DNA from: an uncultured Bacillota bacterium
GTDB lineage: Bacteria > Bacillota > Clostridia > Peptostreptococcales > Anaerovoracaceae
Reading direction: 5' to 3'
NCBI GenBank assembly: GCA_949292945.1
Contig: CASFAX010000017.1
Coordinates: 1 to 33,441 of the forward strand
Length of the DNA: 33,441 nucleotides
A model generated the notes under the pieces. The model ran no database searches. It saw nothing but the letters and a program-made list of their open reading frames with translations, and was not told where the DNA came from. This document shows, piece by piece, positions 23,887 to 32,693 of this stretch. Positions within the stretch are counted from its first letter, which is position 1. The number at the start of each line of letters is the position of its first letter. The position numbers and the translations under genes are program-made.

Positions 23887-24915
23887 TTACAGTCCGAAAA
23901 GCTCCTTTACGGCATCTTCTTCCAGATCCGCTCCAATTACGCAGATCTTACCTGTAACGTCGGCGCTTCCGTATCTCACGTCAGGCTCACCCGGAACGTA
24001 GTCGAAGTGAATCCACTTTCCGTCCTCGCTCTCGACGATTCCCTTGGCTCTAAGCACCTGACCGTATTCGGTGAAGTTCCCCAGCTTTCCGAGAGCTGCT
24101 TCTATGCCCTCTGCTGTAAACTTTTTCGCCGTCTCCACACCGAAGCTGGTGAACACCTCATCAGCATGGTGGTGATGGTGGTGTTCGTGGTCATGATGAT
24201 CATGGCCGCAACCGCACTCATCATCGTGATCGTGGTGATGATGGTGCTCGTGATCGTGATGATGCTCGTGGTCGTGTTCCGCAACCTCGGCCGCAAGCTT
24301 TTCTATTTCTATCTGTATGGTATTCTTTCTCTCCATGGTCTCAAGGATCTGCGCCCCCGTAAGCTCATCCCACGGCGTAGTTATGAGGGACGCCTTATCG
24401 TTATGTCCCTTTATCAGCTCAACGCACTGTTCCAGCTTCTCCTGAGAAAGGCCGGAAGTGTGGCTCAAGACTATGGTGCTGGCGTTTTCTATCTGATTGT
24501 TGAAAAATTCGCCGAAATTCTTCATGTACATTTTGCACTTTTTGGCGTCTACCACGGTGGTAAAGCCGTTCAGGGCAATCTTCTCGTTGTGAAGTCCCTC
24601 GACAGCCAGAATGACGTCGCTGAGCTTGCCCACACCGGACGGCTCGATAAGAATTCTGTCCGGATCGTAGTCAGCTATAACCTGATCCAGCGCCCGTCCG
24701 AAGTCCCCCACCAGTGAGCAGCAGATGCAGCCCGAATTCATCTCGTTAATCTTCACTCCGGCATCCTTCAGGAAACCGCCGTCTATGCCGATTTCGCCGA
24801 ACTCGTTCTCTATGAGAACCACCTGCTCGCCCTTATATGCCTCCTCGATGAGCTTCTTAATGAGAGTCGTCTTTCCTGCTCCGAGAAATCCCGAAAAAAT
24901 ATCAACCTTAGCCAT
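23887..24915 (-). CDS. CobW/COG0523-family GTPase with histidine-rich metal-binding tract
   Basis: This G3E-family P-loop GTPase of the metallochaperone type probably delivers zinc or another transition metal to client proteins. The 342-residue protein has Walker A GFLGAGKTT at 9-17, the GTP-coupled metal site CICC (C63, C65, C66), IEPSGVGK and a CobW C-terminal domain. Between the domains, residues 214-250 contain 22 histidines plus a CGC pair, a metal-storage or sensing linker. It has its own promoter with extended -10 TGGTATAAT at 24960-24965. The metal cannot be fixed from the sequence. Confidence 0.92.
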   Translation of the reverse strand: MAKVDIFSGFLGAGKTTLIKKLIEEAYKGEQVVLIENEFGEIGIDGGFLKDAGVKINEMNSGCICCSLVGDFGRALDQVIADYDPDRILIEPSGVGKLSDVILAVEGLHNEKIALNGFTTVVDAKKCKMYMKNFGEFFNNQIENASTIVLSHTSGLSQEKLEQCVELIKGHNDKASLITTPWDELTGAQILETMERKNTIQIEIEKLAAEVAEHDHEHHHDHEHHHHHDHDDECGCGHDHHDHEHHHHHHADEVFTSFGVETAKKFTAEGIEAALGKLGNFTEYGQVLRAKGIVESEDGKWIHFDYVPGEPDVRYGSADVTGKICVIGADLEEDAVKELFGL

Positions 24916-24959
24916 TTATATCATCTCTTTCCTGAAAAATATTACAAAACTGCCCTTTT

Positions 24960-24965
24960 ATTATA
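24960..24965 (-). promoter_or_regulatory. Extended -10 promoter element of the cobW gene
   Basis: On the minus strand AGTGGTATAAT supplies a perfect -10 with the TGn extension, about 45 bases before the cobW ATG. No good -35 box is visible at 16-18 bases, as expected for extended -10 promoters. Confidence 0.6.
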
Positions 24966-25108
24966 CCACTTTTTACGGTTTTTGCACTATGTATTGCAGA
25001 GTATTAGACATAAAAACCTGAGCGGCACGGTAGGTTGCTGCTATGGCTGCTGGGGTCTTTTCCCTGTCACGGTACTGATTTATTTAACTTATTAATCTGC
25101 TCAATTTT

Positions 25109-25405
25109 TAGTTATGTAAAGGTACTGCATTTTACCTCTTCAGCCTTAACAAAGTTAAGGCCAAATTGCTTTCTTAATGCCATAAGCCTTAACTCGCACA
25201 TGTTCAGCCTGTGTTTTACACCACGTGTGGCTTATTTCAATCATAAAATTATGCCAAAATATCAATATAAACTTGATTTTCCAGTCTATCGTCTCATATT
25301 CGCCACTGTTTTCCGTCAAGGTTAAGTAAAAACTTCTAAGATTATCGTTTCAACCTTAACTTTGTTAAGGCTGAAAGCCTATTTTATAGGCATTTTACAT
25401 AACTA
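25109..25405. mobile_element. MITE-like element with 52-base terminal inverted repeats
   Basis: The segments 25109-25160 and 25354-25405 are inverted repeats of equal length. The outer 12 bases (TAGTTATGTAAA) and inner 22 bases (ending AACAAAGTTAAGG) are identical, and the middle 18 differ. Each middle keeps its own self-complementary arms (GGTA/TACC on the left, GCCTA/TAGGC on the right). The inner parts contain the hairpins CCTTAAC-AAA-GTTAAGG and CCTTAAC-TTT-GTTAAGG. The 193-base core has no coding sequence with an SD. The right end abuts the fbp terminator. No target-site duplication could be seen. Confidence 0.6.
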
Positions 25406-25408
25406 TGC

Positions 25409-25450
25409 AAAAAGCGCGCTGCCCCTATGAATAATCTCAGGGTGCAGCGC
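25409..25450 (-). terminator. Terminator of the murA-fbp unit
   Basis: On the minus strand GCGCTGC (25450-25444) pairs with GCAGCGC (25422-25416), extended by CCCT/AGGG after a one-base bulge, then GCTTTTTGC follows. It lies about 60 bases beyond the fbp stop codon. Confidence 0.85.
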
Positions 25451-25507
25451 ACTTTCATTTTTCTGCATATTAAGCCGTTGGTCTCTCCTTGTCTCTCCTA
25501 GCCTCGC

Positions 25508-27463
25508 TTAGTCTCTTTCCTTCTCCTTTATCTTTCCCTTGCGGTATGCGTCGACCAGTTCCTTCACTCTCTCAGCCTGTTCCGTAAGCTCGGCTCCCTT
25601 GTCGGTGTCGATTATGAGAAGCCTTTCCGGCAGGGTTTCCACGGTGGTTACCACAGGGCTTGAGAACTCCTGGGTTCCGTCGGGTTTCAGCGGTTTGTAA
25701 GGCTTGTGGGCCGCCAGAGCCATGAAGCGGGAGTTGAATATGAATGTATAGCCTGCGATACCTGTCTGCTTCTGGTAAGCTTTTGAAATTCCGCCGTCTA
25801 TTACGTAGAGGAGGCCGCCGCCTTTAATAGGGCTTTCGCCGTCCTTTATCTTAACGGGAACGTGACCGTTTAATATCTTTCCCCGGCTCGGGTCAAGGCC
25901 GAACTCTCTGAGAATCTTCTCGCATGGGCCCCTCTCCTTTATGAGCTTGTAATAAGGCCTTACAGGCTCCTTATGGGCGGCTTTGTCGGCGATGAAAAGC
26001 CTTTCAAAGGTGGTCATCTTCTCCTTTCCGAAGAGAGGAGAATCCTTTGCCAGCCACAGGTACCACATTATGTCGCCGCTTTTGCCGTAGCGAAGCACCT
26101 CTTCAGGGGAGAAATACGACCTTCTCACCTGGGCGTCCAGGTGATCCATAAGTTCCTTTCCCTTGAACACTCCGCCGTTTATCTCTACGCCGATGAACTC
26201 CCCGTTTTCGTCCATAGGAATGCATCCGTGGTAGAGAAGATTTCCGTTAACCCTGGTGTAGAGAGCTCCGTGGCTGAAAAGATACTTTATGTGCTTCTGG
26301 AGTTTTTCCGAGTTGAGAATGGAAGCCTGAAGGGAATTCATCACCTCCAGCTCCTCGTCCGTAAACTCGTAAGGGCTTTCCGGGTTCACCGTAGGCAGGT
26401 TCGTATCGACCAGGTCGTACTTCACTCCGTCTATTACTATGGTCTTATCCCGGAAGTTTATCTTGTCGAGAAGAAGCCTGTTCTCAAGGTGGTACTCAGG
26501 GTGAGCGAGAATTATCTGGCCTTCGGCCTTGAACTGGCATACGGCTATGGCCTTGTGCATCTTTGCCGCCAGCTTTTCGTCCACCGGGTCGTATTTATTG
26601 GTGTCCAGGATGTGAGGTGCAAAGCGTGTACACGGGTCGTCGGCGTACGTATTTGCAGCAAAAGTCGCAAGACGTCTCAGGTTTATTCCGTAACCAACTT
26701 CCAGCATGTCGAAATTGTTGTAGCTGATGTTCATCCTGATGATGTTGGCTATGCACGCCAGATTTCCCGCTGCTGCCCCCATCCATACTATGTCGTGGTT
26801 TCCCCACTGGAAATCCACATCGTGAAAATCCATAAGGTAATCCATTATGGAATCCGGGTGGGCTCCCCTGTCGAAGATGTCTCCTATTATGTGAAGCTGA
26901 TCCACGGCCAGCCTGCTGGTGGCCTCTGCTATTTCGCATATGAAGGTCTCCGCCATGCCGCTGTAGACGATGGTGTTTATGATCTCGCTGTAGTAGTGTG
27001 CTCTGTTTTCCTCGTCGTCTGCGTGGAGAAGCTCGTCCATGGCGTAATCCAGGTACTTTGGAAGTCTGCGCCTTACCTTGGATCGGGTGTACTTTGTGGA
27101 TACGGATTTACATATCGTTATAAGGCGATATATTACGTTTACGCACCACTTGTCAAAGTCTGCCTCGCTTTTCTTCCTTCTCTTTATCTCAGCTTCCGGA
27201 TTATATATGAGAGCGGCCAGGTCGTCCCTGTCCTCTTCACTTAATATGCCGCCGTAATGCTCATCTATTTTGCTCTTTATGGTTCCCGAGGCGCTCTTTA
27301 TCATGTGGATGAACGCTTCGTGCTCTCCGTGAAGGTCGCTGAGAAAGTATTCGGTGCCCTTAGGGAGAGCCAGTATGGCCTGCAGGTTTATGTACTCGGC
27401 TGCGGCCGCCCTTATATTCGGATAATCCTTGGAGAGCAGCTCCAGGTATTTAAGATCTGCCAT
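25508..27463 (-). CDS. fbp: Fructose-1,6-bisphosphatase class III
   Basis: The enzyme dephosphorylates fructose-1,6-bisphosphate in gluconeogenesis. The 651-residue length and metallophosphoesterase fold fit the Firmicutes class III enzyme (B. subtilis Fbp type), unrelated to classes I and II. FLSDLHGEHEAFIHMI at the N-terminus, HIIGDIFDRGAHPD, FQWGNHDIVWMGAAAGN and KILNGHVPVKIKDGESP carry the metal ligands. It starts 14 bases after the murA stop, so the two are co-transcribed, and it is followed by a strong terminator. Confidence 0.97.
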   Translation of the reverse strand: MADLKYLELLSKDYPNIRAAAAEYINLQAILALPKGTEYFLSDLHGEHEAFIHMIKSASGTIKSKIDEHYGGILSEEDRDDLAALIYNPEAEIKRRKKSEADFDKWCVNVIYRLITICKSVSTKYTRSKVRRRLPKYLDYAMDELLHADDEENRAHYYSEIINTIVYSGMAETFICEIAEATSRLAVDQLHIIGDIFDRGAHPDSIMDYLMDFHDVDFQWGNHDIVWMGAAAGNLACIANIIRMNISYNNFDMLEVGYGINLRRLATFAANTYADDPCTRFAPHILDTNKYDPVDEKLAAKMHKAIAVCQFKAEGQIILAHPEYHLENRLLLDKINFRDKTIVIDGVKYDLVDTNLPTVNPESPYEFTDEELEVMNSLQASILNSEKLQKHIKYLFSHGALYTRVNGNLLYHGCIPMDENGEFIGVEINGGVFKGKELMDHLDAQVRRSYFSPEEVLRYGKSGDIMWYLWLAKDSPLFGKEKMTTFERLFIADKAAHKEPVRPYYKLIKERGPCEKILREFGLDPSRGKILNGHVPVKIKDGESPIKGGGLLYVIDGGISKAYQKQTGIAGYTFIFNSRFMALAAHKPYKPLKPDGTQEFSSPVVTTVETLPERLLIIDTDKGAELTEQAERVKELVDAYRKGKIKEKERD

Positions 27464-27477
27464 TTTATACTCCTCAA

Positions 27478-28746
27478 CTACTCCTCAACGCGCATTATGT
27501 TAGCGCCGATGGCTCTGAACTTCTCGGTAAACTTCTCATATCCTCTCTCGATATGGTATATCTCCGAAATCTCGGTAGTTCCGCTGGCAACCAGTCCTGC
27601 AAGAACCAGAGCAGCTCCGGCTCTCAGATCTGTAGCTATGACCTGAGCTCCTTCCAGATGCCTGCATCCCTTGACTATGGCCTTATTTCCCTCTGTCACT
27701 ATGTTTGCGCCCATACGGTTAAGCTCCGCAACGTGCATGAGTCTGTTTTCAAATACCGTCTCTATTACGGTGCTGGAACCTTCTACCGTGGTGAGAAAGC
27801 TCATAAAAGGTGACTGTATGTCTGTTGGAAATCCGGGGTAAGGCAGGGTCTTTATGTCGGCCGCCACCAGCTTTCTGTCTCCCGATGCGTCTACGTAAAG
27901 TCCCTCATCGCCCAGTTCCACGGTCACTCCGCTTTCACGGAGCTTTGCCGTAATCGGTTTTACGTGATCCGGAACCATGTTTTTTATGAGAAGGGTTCCC
28001 CTGGTTATGGCCGCAGCCAGCATGTACGTGCCGGCCTCTATTCTGTCCGGAATCACCGTGTGACCGGCTCCATGAACGGTCTGAACTCCTTCTATCTTTA
28101 TGGTATCCGTTCCCGCTCCCTTTATCCTTGCGCCCATTTTGTTAAGGAAGTTTGCAAGGTCGACTATCTCCGGCTCCTCAGCGGCGTTTTCTATGTAAGT
28201 CGTGCCCTTTGCGAGAACCGCTGCCGTCATTATGTTTTCCGTAGCTCCCACGCTGGGAAAGTCCAGATATACGCTGTCTCCCTCAAGTCCTCCTTCAGGA
28301 GCCACCGCTTCTATGTAGTTATCCTTTACTATAATTTCAGCTCCCAGAGCTTCAAATCCCTTAAGGTGAAGGTCTATGGGCCTTGCTCCGATGGTACATC
28401 CTCCCGGCATGTAAACCTTCGCCTTGCCGCAACGCCCGAGAAGGGATCCCATCACCAGAAAGGACGCTCTCATCTTCGATACGAGGTCGTAATCCGCCTC
28501 CCATCTGTCTATGCTGCCCATGTCTATGGACAGAACGCCCTCTTCAGGAGTGTCTATCTTTCCCCCCAGGGACACGAGAATATCCTTCATGACGTCCACG
28601 TCCTTCAGGCTTGGAACATCTGAAATCACGCACTCCTCGTCCGAGAGAATGGTAGCCGCCATAAGGGGCAGAACCGCATTCTTCGCCCCGCTGACTACGA
28701 CCTCGCCGTTAAGGGGGCCGCTGTTCTGTACTAAAAACTTTGCCAT
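27478..28746 (-). CDS. murA: UDP-N-acetylglucosamine 1-carboxyvinyltransferase MurA
   Basis: MurA transfers enolpyruvate from PEP to UDP-GlcNAc, the first committed step of peptidoglycan precursor synthesis. The 422-residue protein has [16 protein letters not shown] (19-34) with the active-site K22/N23 and [19 protein letters not shown] with the active-site C117, the fosfomycin target. [15 protein letters not shown] and [12 protein letters not shown] complete the signature. Many Firmicutes carry two MurA copies; only this one is visible. It forms a unit with fbp. Confidence 0.97.
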   Translation of the reverse strand: MAKFLVQNSGPLNGEVVVSGAKNAVLPLMAATILSDEECVISDVPSLKDVDVMKDILVSLGGKIDTPEEGVLSIDMGSIDRWEADYDLVSKMRASFLVMGSLLGRCGKAKVYMPGGCTIGARPIDLHLKGFEALGAEIIVKDNYIEAVAPEGGLEGDSVYLDFPSVGATENIMTAAVLAKGTTYIENAAEEPEIVDLANFLNKMGARIKGAGTDTIKIEGVQTVHGAGHTVIPDRIEAGTYMLAAAITRGTLLIKNMVPDHVKPITAKLRESGVTVELGDEGLYVDASGDRKLVAADIKTLPYPGFPTDIQSPFMSFLTTVEGSSTVIETVFENRLMHVAELNRMGANIVTEGNKAIVKGCRHLEGAQVIATDLRAGAALVLAGLVASGTTEISEIYHIERGYEKFTEKFRAIGANIMRVEE

Positions 28747-28789
28747 TTCTTCCTCCGCCGGTTATCTGCGAATTTTTTATTTGCACGAA

Positions 28790-28818
28790 CAAAAAAGCCT
28801 GTCACTATGTCGCAGGCT
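28790..28818 (-). terminator. Terminator after the AbrB-type gene
   Basis: On the minus strand AGCCTG (28818-28813) pairs with CAGGCT (28801-28796) and runs into six T. It lies 10 bases after the AbrB-type gene stop and before murA. Confidence 0.85.
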
Positions 28819-28828
28819 TCCTGTCAAA

Positions 28829-29071
28829 TTAAAGATTCTTCATTTCCTCTATGCAGTTTTTGCATACCGGCTTGCCGTGAACCAGAGTCACGCCATCAGC
28901 TTCTCCGCAAAAAATGCACGCAGGCTCGTATTTCTTCAGCATTATGTACTGTCCGTCGACGAATACCTCCAGAGAGTCGTCAGTGTTGATTCCGAGGTTT
29001 CTCCTCAGCTCGATAGGAATTACTACTCTTCCCAGAGAGTCTACCGGTCTTACAATACCTGTTGCTTTCAT
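28829..29071 (-). CDS. AbrB/SpoVT-type DNA-binding regulator with C-terminal zinc-binding motif
   Basis: This 80-residue protein has an N-terminal swapped-hairpin AbrB DNA-binding domain: GIVRPVDSLGRVVIPIELRR, LGINTDDSLEVFVDGQYIMLKKYEP. After it come CIFC (C52, C55) and CKNC (C70, C73), a small zinc-ribbon-like tail in place of the GAF domain of SpoVT. Such proteins are transition-state or sporulation regulators in Firmicutes, and the targets here are unknown. A GGAGG site precedes the ATG. It follows the small membrane protein gene closely (14 bases) and ends at its own terminator. Confidence 0.9.
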   Translation of the reverse strand: MKATGIVRPVDSLGRVVIPIELRRNLGINTDDSLEVFVDGQYIMLKKYEPACIFCGEADGVTLVHGKPVCKNCIEEMKNL

Positions 29072-29085
29072 CGTGGATCCTCCTT

Positions 29086-29421
29086 TTACTTCTCGTTCTT
29101 ATCGTCTTTCTTTCTGGCAAAAGACATGACCATCCCCAAAGTCTTAGCTATGTTGGACAGAGCAGCGATGAGATTTTCCTCGCCTCTGACAGCTTTTGCA
29201 AAGCTTCCGAGAGCTTCTATGACGTCGTCCGCAAGGCCGTCCGCCGCTTTCGCCTTTTCCGCCACGATTCCCGATACCACAGCGGTGTCCTCCAGAACCT
29301 GATTTGTATTCTTTACCGTGGATACCAGGTTCTTCACCAGTACTATCAGATAGATTAAAAGCACCAGCGCCGCAGCGAGCACCAGATATATGAGCAGCGT
29401 CTTAATATCTATGGTTATCAT
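29086..29421 (-). CDS. Small membrane-anchored protein, DUF948-like
   Basis: I do not recognise this 111-residue protein with certainty. It has one strongly hydrophobic segment at about 9-29 (LIYLVLAAALVLLIYLIVLV), then a long helical, likely coiled-coil region (NLVSTVKNTNQVLEDTAVVS) and a basic tail KKDDKNEK. The layout resembles the DUF948/YoxC-like membrane proteins of Firmicutes. It has a good promoter (29460-29488) and an AAGGAGGAG site. The AbrB-type gene lies directly downstream in the same unit. Confidence 0.7.
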   Translation of the reverse strand: MITIDIKTLLIYLVLAAALVLLIYLIVLVKNLVSTVKNTNQVLEDTAVVSGIVAEKAKAADGLADDVIEALGSFAKAVRGEENLIAALSNIAKTLGMVMSFARKKDDKNEK

Positions 29422-29459
29422 CTTGCTCCTCCTTTATCGTTAAATCTCTTCCGTGGATT

Positions 29460-29488
29460 ATTATAACCGTATTCCCAAATAATAACAA
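29460..29488 (-). promoter_or_regulatory. Promoter of the membrane protein / AbrB unit
   Basis: On the minus strand TTGTTA (29488-29483), a 17-base spacer and TATAAT (29465-29460) form a near-consensus promoter about 39 bases before the ATG at 29421. Confidence 0.75.
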
Positions 29489-29573
29489 CTCTTTTTTCTA
29501 AAGCCCGTTCCCTTTGCTTCCCCTTATCCTGCTGTCTGGCTACTGTCTTAACGTATTACCGGAAAACACCAGT

Positions 29574-30305
29574 CTAAACCTCATAGCACCGCAGCATTCT
29601 CTCAGTGAACCGTCCTTCACCGTCTCTCACTGCAAAAGGCTCCATGATCTTAAGGTCTCTTCCGCCGTTTTTCACGCATTTTACCAGAAGGAGATTTGGC
29701 TTTTCCCCCGGCTTTCCCGAAATAAACGTCATCTCCTTAGGCTCCAGGCTCCATTCCCTGCATCCCTGGCATATATCGACGATGCGGTTCGGGCGGTGAA
29801 TCATGTAAAGCTCGCCTTTGTCCTTCAAAATCAGAGACGCCGCTTTGAGAAAATCCTCCAAAGTCCCGAGTATCTCGTGACGGGCTACGGCTTTCGCCGA
29901 ATTTACGCTTTCAATCCCCACCCCTGAGGCGGTGTAAGGCGGATTTGTCGTCACCACGTCAAACTCTGCCGGAAATCTCTCTCCTACGTCTCTGACGTTT
30001 TCGTGAATAAAGGTCACCCTGCCGTCAAGGCCGTTAGCCCCGGCGTTTTTTTCCGCAAGCCTGAAGGAGTGTTCCTGAACTTCCACTCCGACTATCCTGC
30101 CGGCCTTCGTCTTCTGGGACAAAATCAGAGGAATTATTCCCGTTCCCGTCCCCAGGTCTGCTATAGCGCAGTCTTCCTTTTCAGTCTTTGCACTCTTTGA
30201 CGCCTCGTGAGCCAGAATGACGGCATCGGTTCCGTAACAGAACTCCTCTTCATCCTGACATATAACTATGTCGTTAAACCCTGTCCTGTCATATCTCAGA
30301 GCCAT
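29574..30305 (-). CDS. tRNA1(Val) (adenine(37)-N6)-methyltransferase TrmN6-like
   Basis: This SAM-dependent methyltransferase of the TrmN6/YfiC (YabB) family is predicted to modify adenine 37 of tRNA. The 243-residue protein has motif I ADLGTGTGIIPLILSQ, an acidic motif II (VGVEVQE) and the amino-methyltransferase motif TTNPPYTASG. It follows ricT with a 2-base gap, an order also found in Bacillus, where yabB lies near yaaT. The substrate is inferred from the family. Confidence 0.88.
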   Translation of the reverse strand: MALRYDRTGFNDIVICQDEEEFCYGTDAVILAHEASKSAKTEKEDCAIADLGTGTGIIPLILSQKTKAGRIVGVEVQEHSFRLAEKNAGANGLDGRVTFIHENVRDVGERFPAEFDVVTTNPPYTASGVGIESVNSAKAVARHEILGTLEDFLKAASLILKDKGELYMIHRPNRIVDICQGCREWSLEPKEMTFISGKPGEKPNLLLVKCVKNGGRDLKIMEPFAVRDGEGRFTERMLRCYEV

Positions 30306-30307
30306 AT

Positions 30308-31234
30308 CTATTCCCTGATGAGTTCCTTAAGCTCGTCGATGTACTCGTCGTCCACGTCTTCCAGTATATCTCTGCTCTGGGCCTTCTTTTTGCGCGGATT
30401 GAGCCTTTTAACGTCTTCCTTCCGGTATGTGTAGACGTCGGCCGTAAGCTTTTCGTTTCCGTCTTCGTCCTTTTCACCGGTGAAGAGCCTTACCTTAACC
30501 TTGCTTCCAAGGATATCCGTGTCGACCACTTTACCCATGCCGTCGGCGGTTCTCACCCTTTCGCCGTTATCGGGAAGTCCCTTCTTAAGCTCCAGATAGA
30601 CTTCATTTTCGTATTTGAGGCAGCACATGAGCCTTCCGCATATTCCGGAAATCTTCGTAGGATTAAGGGACAAATCCTGCACCTTTGCCATCTTAATGGA
30701 CACCGGCTGAAAATCCGAAAGCCACGAAGCACAGCACAGGCTCCTTCCGCAGCTTCCTATGCCACCCAGCATCTTCGCTTCATCCCTTACGCCTATCTGC
30801 CTCAGCTCAATTCTCATTCTGAACACGCCGGCCAGATCCTTTACAAGCTCTCTGAAATCCACCCTTCCATCGGCAGTAAAGTAAAATATTATCTTATTGT
30901 TATCAAATGTATATTCAACATCCGTAAGCTTCATCTCCAGGTTATGCTTTTCTATCTTCTCCTGACATATCTGCATTGCCCCGGACTTTCTGCTTTCGTT
31001 TTCCTCGTGGCGCTTTTCGTCGGCCTCAGTAGCTATGCGCACTATCTTCTTAAGAGGCGAAACAACGCTCTCTTCCCTTATTTCAGTAACGTCCATGGTT
31101 ACGGTGCCGTATTCCAGTCCTCTGGCCGTTTCAACGATTACGTTATCGCCGGCTTTCACCTCCGGCACATCCTCCGGGCTGAAGTAGTACACCTTGCCTG
31201 CGCTTTTAAATTTAACACCGGCCACCTTTATCAT
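30308..31234 (-). CDS. ricT: PSP1-domain regulatory iron-sulfur protein RicT (YaaT)
   Basis: RicT is part of the Y-complex (RicA/RicF/RicT), which binds Fe-S clusters and influences RNase Y dependent mRNA processing and developmental phosphorelays in Bacillus. The 308-residue protein has the PSP1 C-terminal domain with the conserved cysteine-rich core GGIGSCGRSLCCASWL and GICGRLMCCLKYENEVY. Partners RicA and RicF are not in this window. It lies between holB and the tRNA methyltransferase gene, as in other Firmicutes. Confidence 0.92.
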   Translation of the reverse strand: MIKVAGVKFKSAGKVYYFSPEDVPEVKAGDNVIVETARGLEYGTVTMDVTEIREESVVSPLKKIVRIATEADEKRHEENESRKSGAMQICQEKIEKHNLEMKLTDVEYTFDNNKIIFYFTADGRVDFRELVKDLAGVFRMRIELRQIGVRDEAKMLGGIGSCGRSLCCASWLSDFQPVSIKMAKVQDLSLNPTKISGICGRLMCCLKYENEVYLELKKGLPDNGERVRTADGMGKVVDTDILGSKVKVRLFTGEKDEDGNEKLTADVYTYRKEDVKRLNPRKKKAQSRDILEDVDDEYIDELKELIRE

Positions 31235-31280
31235 AAATCCGAATTTCCTCCAAACTTCTGTACAGTATATATCCGTCTCT

Positions 31281-32051
31281 CTACATTCCCGCCTTCAGCA
31301 GCATGTTCTTGAGAGCGTATTTATAGTTTACGTTAAAATTTATATCTTTTCTGGCTTCCTCCACGTAGTCCACCACTTCCCTTATATGCTCAGGGCTCCA
31401 CATGGATTTTTCCCGGCCTGTAAAGTACCTCATGAGGAGTATTTCCGCCGCATCGAGGAAGGCCATGGCTGATTTTCTGTCTTTTACCTTCTTCTCAAGA
31501 CTCTCCTTTATCTCCCAGAAGCATACGTTTTCCTCCGCCTTCTCAAGGAGTTCCGCCGCAAGCTCTATGTATGGATTGGTTTCGTCAAATACCTGAGGCA
31601 TCCTGTAGGTGACGCACCGGGATTTTATGGTAGGAAGAAGGTTATCCCTGTTCTCCGACAGGAGAAAGATAACCGTCCCCGGATTCGGCTCCTCCAAAGT
31701 CTTAAGAAACCTATTCTGGGCTCTCACCGTCATTGTATCGGCATCTTCGACGATAGCGATGTTCCTCTCTCCCGCCGACGGTTTATGTCTCAGGTTCTCC
31801 TGAAGCTCGGCTATGGCTCCGTCCTTAAGGCTGCTTTCGTCGGCATAGACGTGATATATGTCCTCGTGATTCTCGTGCTCTATCTTCCGGCAAACGCTGC
31901 ACCTTCCGCAGCCCTCTCCGGGCATCTCATGGCACAAAATGGCCATGGCAGCCCGCTTTGCGGTTTCATACTTTCCAGACAGAGCATCCCCTTCTATTAT
32001 GTAGGCGTGAGAAAGATGTCCGCTCCTTATGGCGTCAAAAAGCTTATCCAT
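31281..32051 (-). CDS. holB: DNA polymerase III subunit delta' HolB
   Basis: Delta' is a fixed component of the clamp loader that places the beta clamp on DNA. The 256-residue protein is shorter than many homologues (about 330) because the C-terminal domain is reduced. It has a P-loop-like EGDALSGKYETAK, a zinc site formed by C40, C48, C51 and C54 (GCGRCSVC), VEDADTMTVRAQNRFLKTLE and the SRC motif in TIKSRCVTY. The start overlaps tmk by 8 bases. Confidence 0.92.
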   Translation of the reverse strand: MDKLFDAIRSGHLSHAYIIEGDALSGKYETAKRAAMAILCHEMPGEGCGRCSVCRKIEHENHEDIYHVYADESSLKDGAIAELQENLRHKPSAGERNIAIVEDADTMTVRAQNRFLKTLEEPNPGTVIFLLSENRDNLLPTIKSRCVTYRMPQVFDETNPYIELAAELLEKAEENVCFWEIKESLEKKVKDRKSAMAFLDAAEILLMRYFTGREKSMWSPEHIREVVDYVEEARKDINFNVNYKYALKNMLLKAGM

Positions 32052-32679
32052 CCCGTCTCTCTCCTGAAAATATACGGTCGAGATGGGCGTAGATTTCTCT
32101 TCTGACCTCTTCTACGGATTTTGATGCATCTATCCTTATGAACCTTCCTGAATCTTCGCCTATGAGCTTTACGTATCCATCGTACACTCTCTGGTGGAAG
32201 GTCATCTTTTCCTTTTCCAGTCTGTCAAAATCTGCACTCTTTATCCTTCCTCTGCCCACTGCCGGGTCAAGATCAAGGAAAAAAGTGTAGTCCGGCATGC
32301 ATCTGTCCACAGCAAAGCCGTTTATGACAGCCACGCAGTCTCCAAGCTCACGTCCATACCCCTGATATGCTATGCTGGAATCAACAAACCGGTCGCACAC
32401 CACGTGCCTTCCCGATTCCAGCGTAGGAATTATAAGCTGTCTCACGTGCTGAGCCCTCGAGGCTGCGTAAAGCATAGCCTCCGTCAAAGGGCACATCTCT
32501 TCGTTTTCAGGATCTAGGATCATAGCTCTTATCTTCTCCCCTATGGCTGTTCCTCCCGGCTCCCGGGTAAAAACGGCGTCCATACCGTTATTCTGAAAAT
32601 ATTCCCTTATATATGAAAGCTGGGTCGACTTGCCCGAACCGTCGGAACCCTCTATGGAGATGAAAATGCCTCTATTCAT
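32044..32679 (-). CDS. tmk: Thymidylate kinase
   Basis: Tmk phosphorylates dTMP to dTDP. Using the ATG at 32679 (GGTGG 8 bases upstream) gives 211 residues; a GTG at 32691 with GAGG is also possible. It has the P-loop GSDGSGKST at 11-19, FTREPGGTAIGEKIR, the DR[YFH] motif in VVCDRFVDSSIAYQGYGREL and a lid region with GRGRIKSADFDRLE. It begins almost directly after a tiny membrane protein gene and overlaps holB, forming the front of a replication gene cluster. Confidence 0.96.
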   Translation of the reverse strand: MNRGIFISIEGSDGSGKSTQLSYIREYFQNNGMDAVFTREPGGTAIGEKIRAMILDPENEEMCPLTEAMLYAASRAQHVRQLIIPTLESGRHVVCDRFVDSSIAYQGYGRELGDCVAVINGFAVDRCMPDYTFFLDLDPAVGRGRIKSADFDRLEKEKMTFHQRVYDGYVKLIGEDSGRFIRIDASKSVEEVRREIYAHLDRIFSGERRDG

Positions 32680-32693
32680 AAACAAGTCCACCG

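Noticed and set aside
23788-24717. A 309-codon plus-strand frame rich in Val and Met
   Set aside because: It is antisense to the cobW gene; the Val/Met runs are the complement of the His-rich tract.
25035-25325. A 96-codon plus-strand frame across the MITE-like element
   Set aside because: No SD, no recognisable domain, and it runs through the left inverted repeat. It looks like a chance frame in AT-rich DNA.
25973-27244. A 423-codon open frame on the plus strand
   Set aside because: It is the antisense of fbp, which has complete metallophosphoesterase motifs. The plus-strand product has no recognisable domain and no SD.
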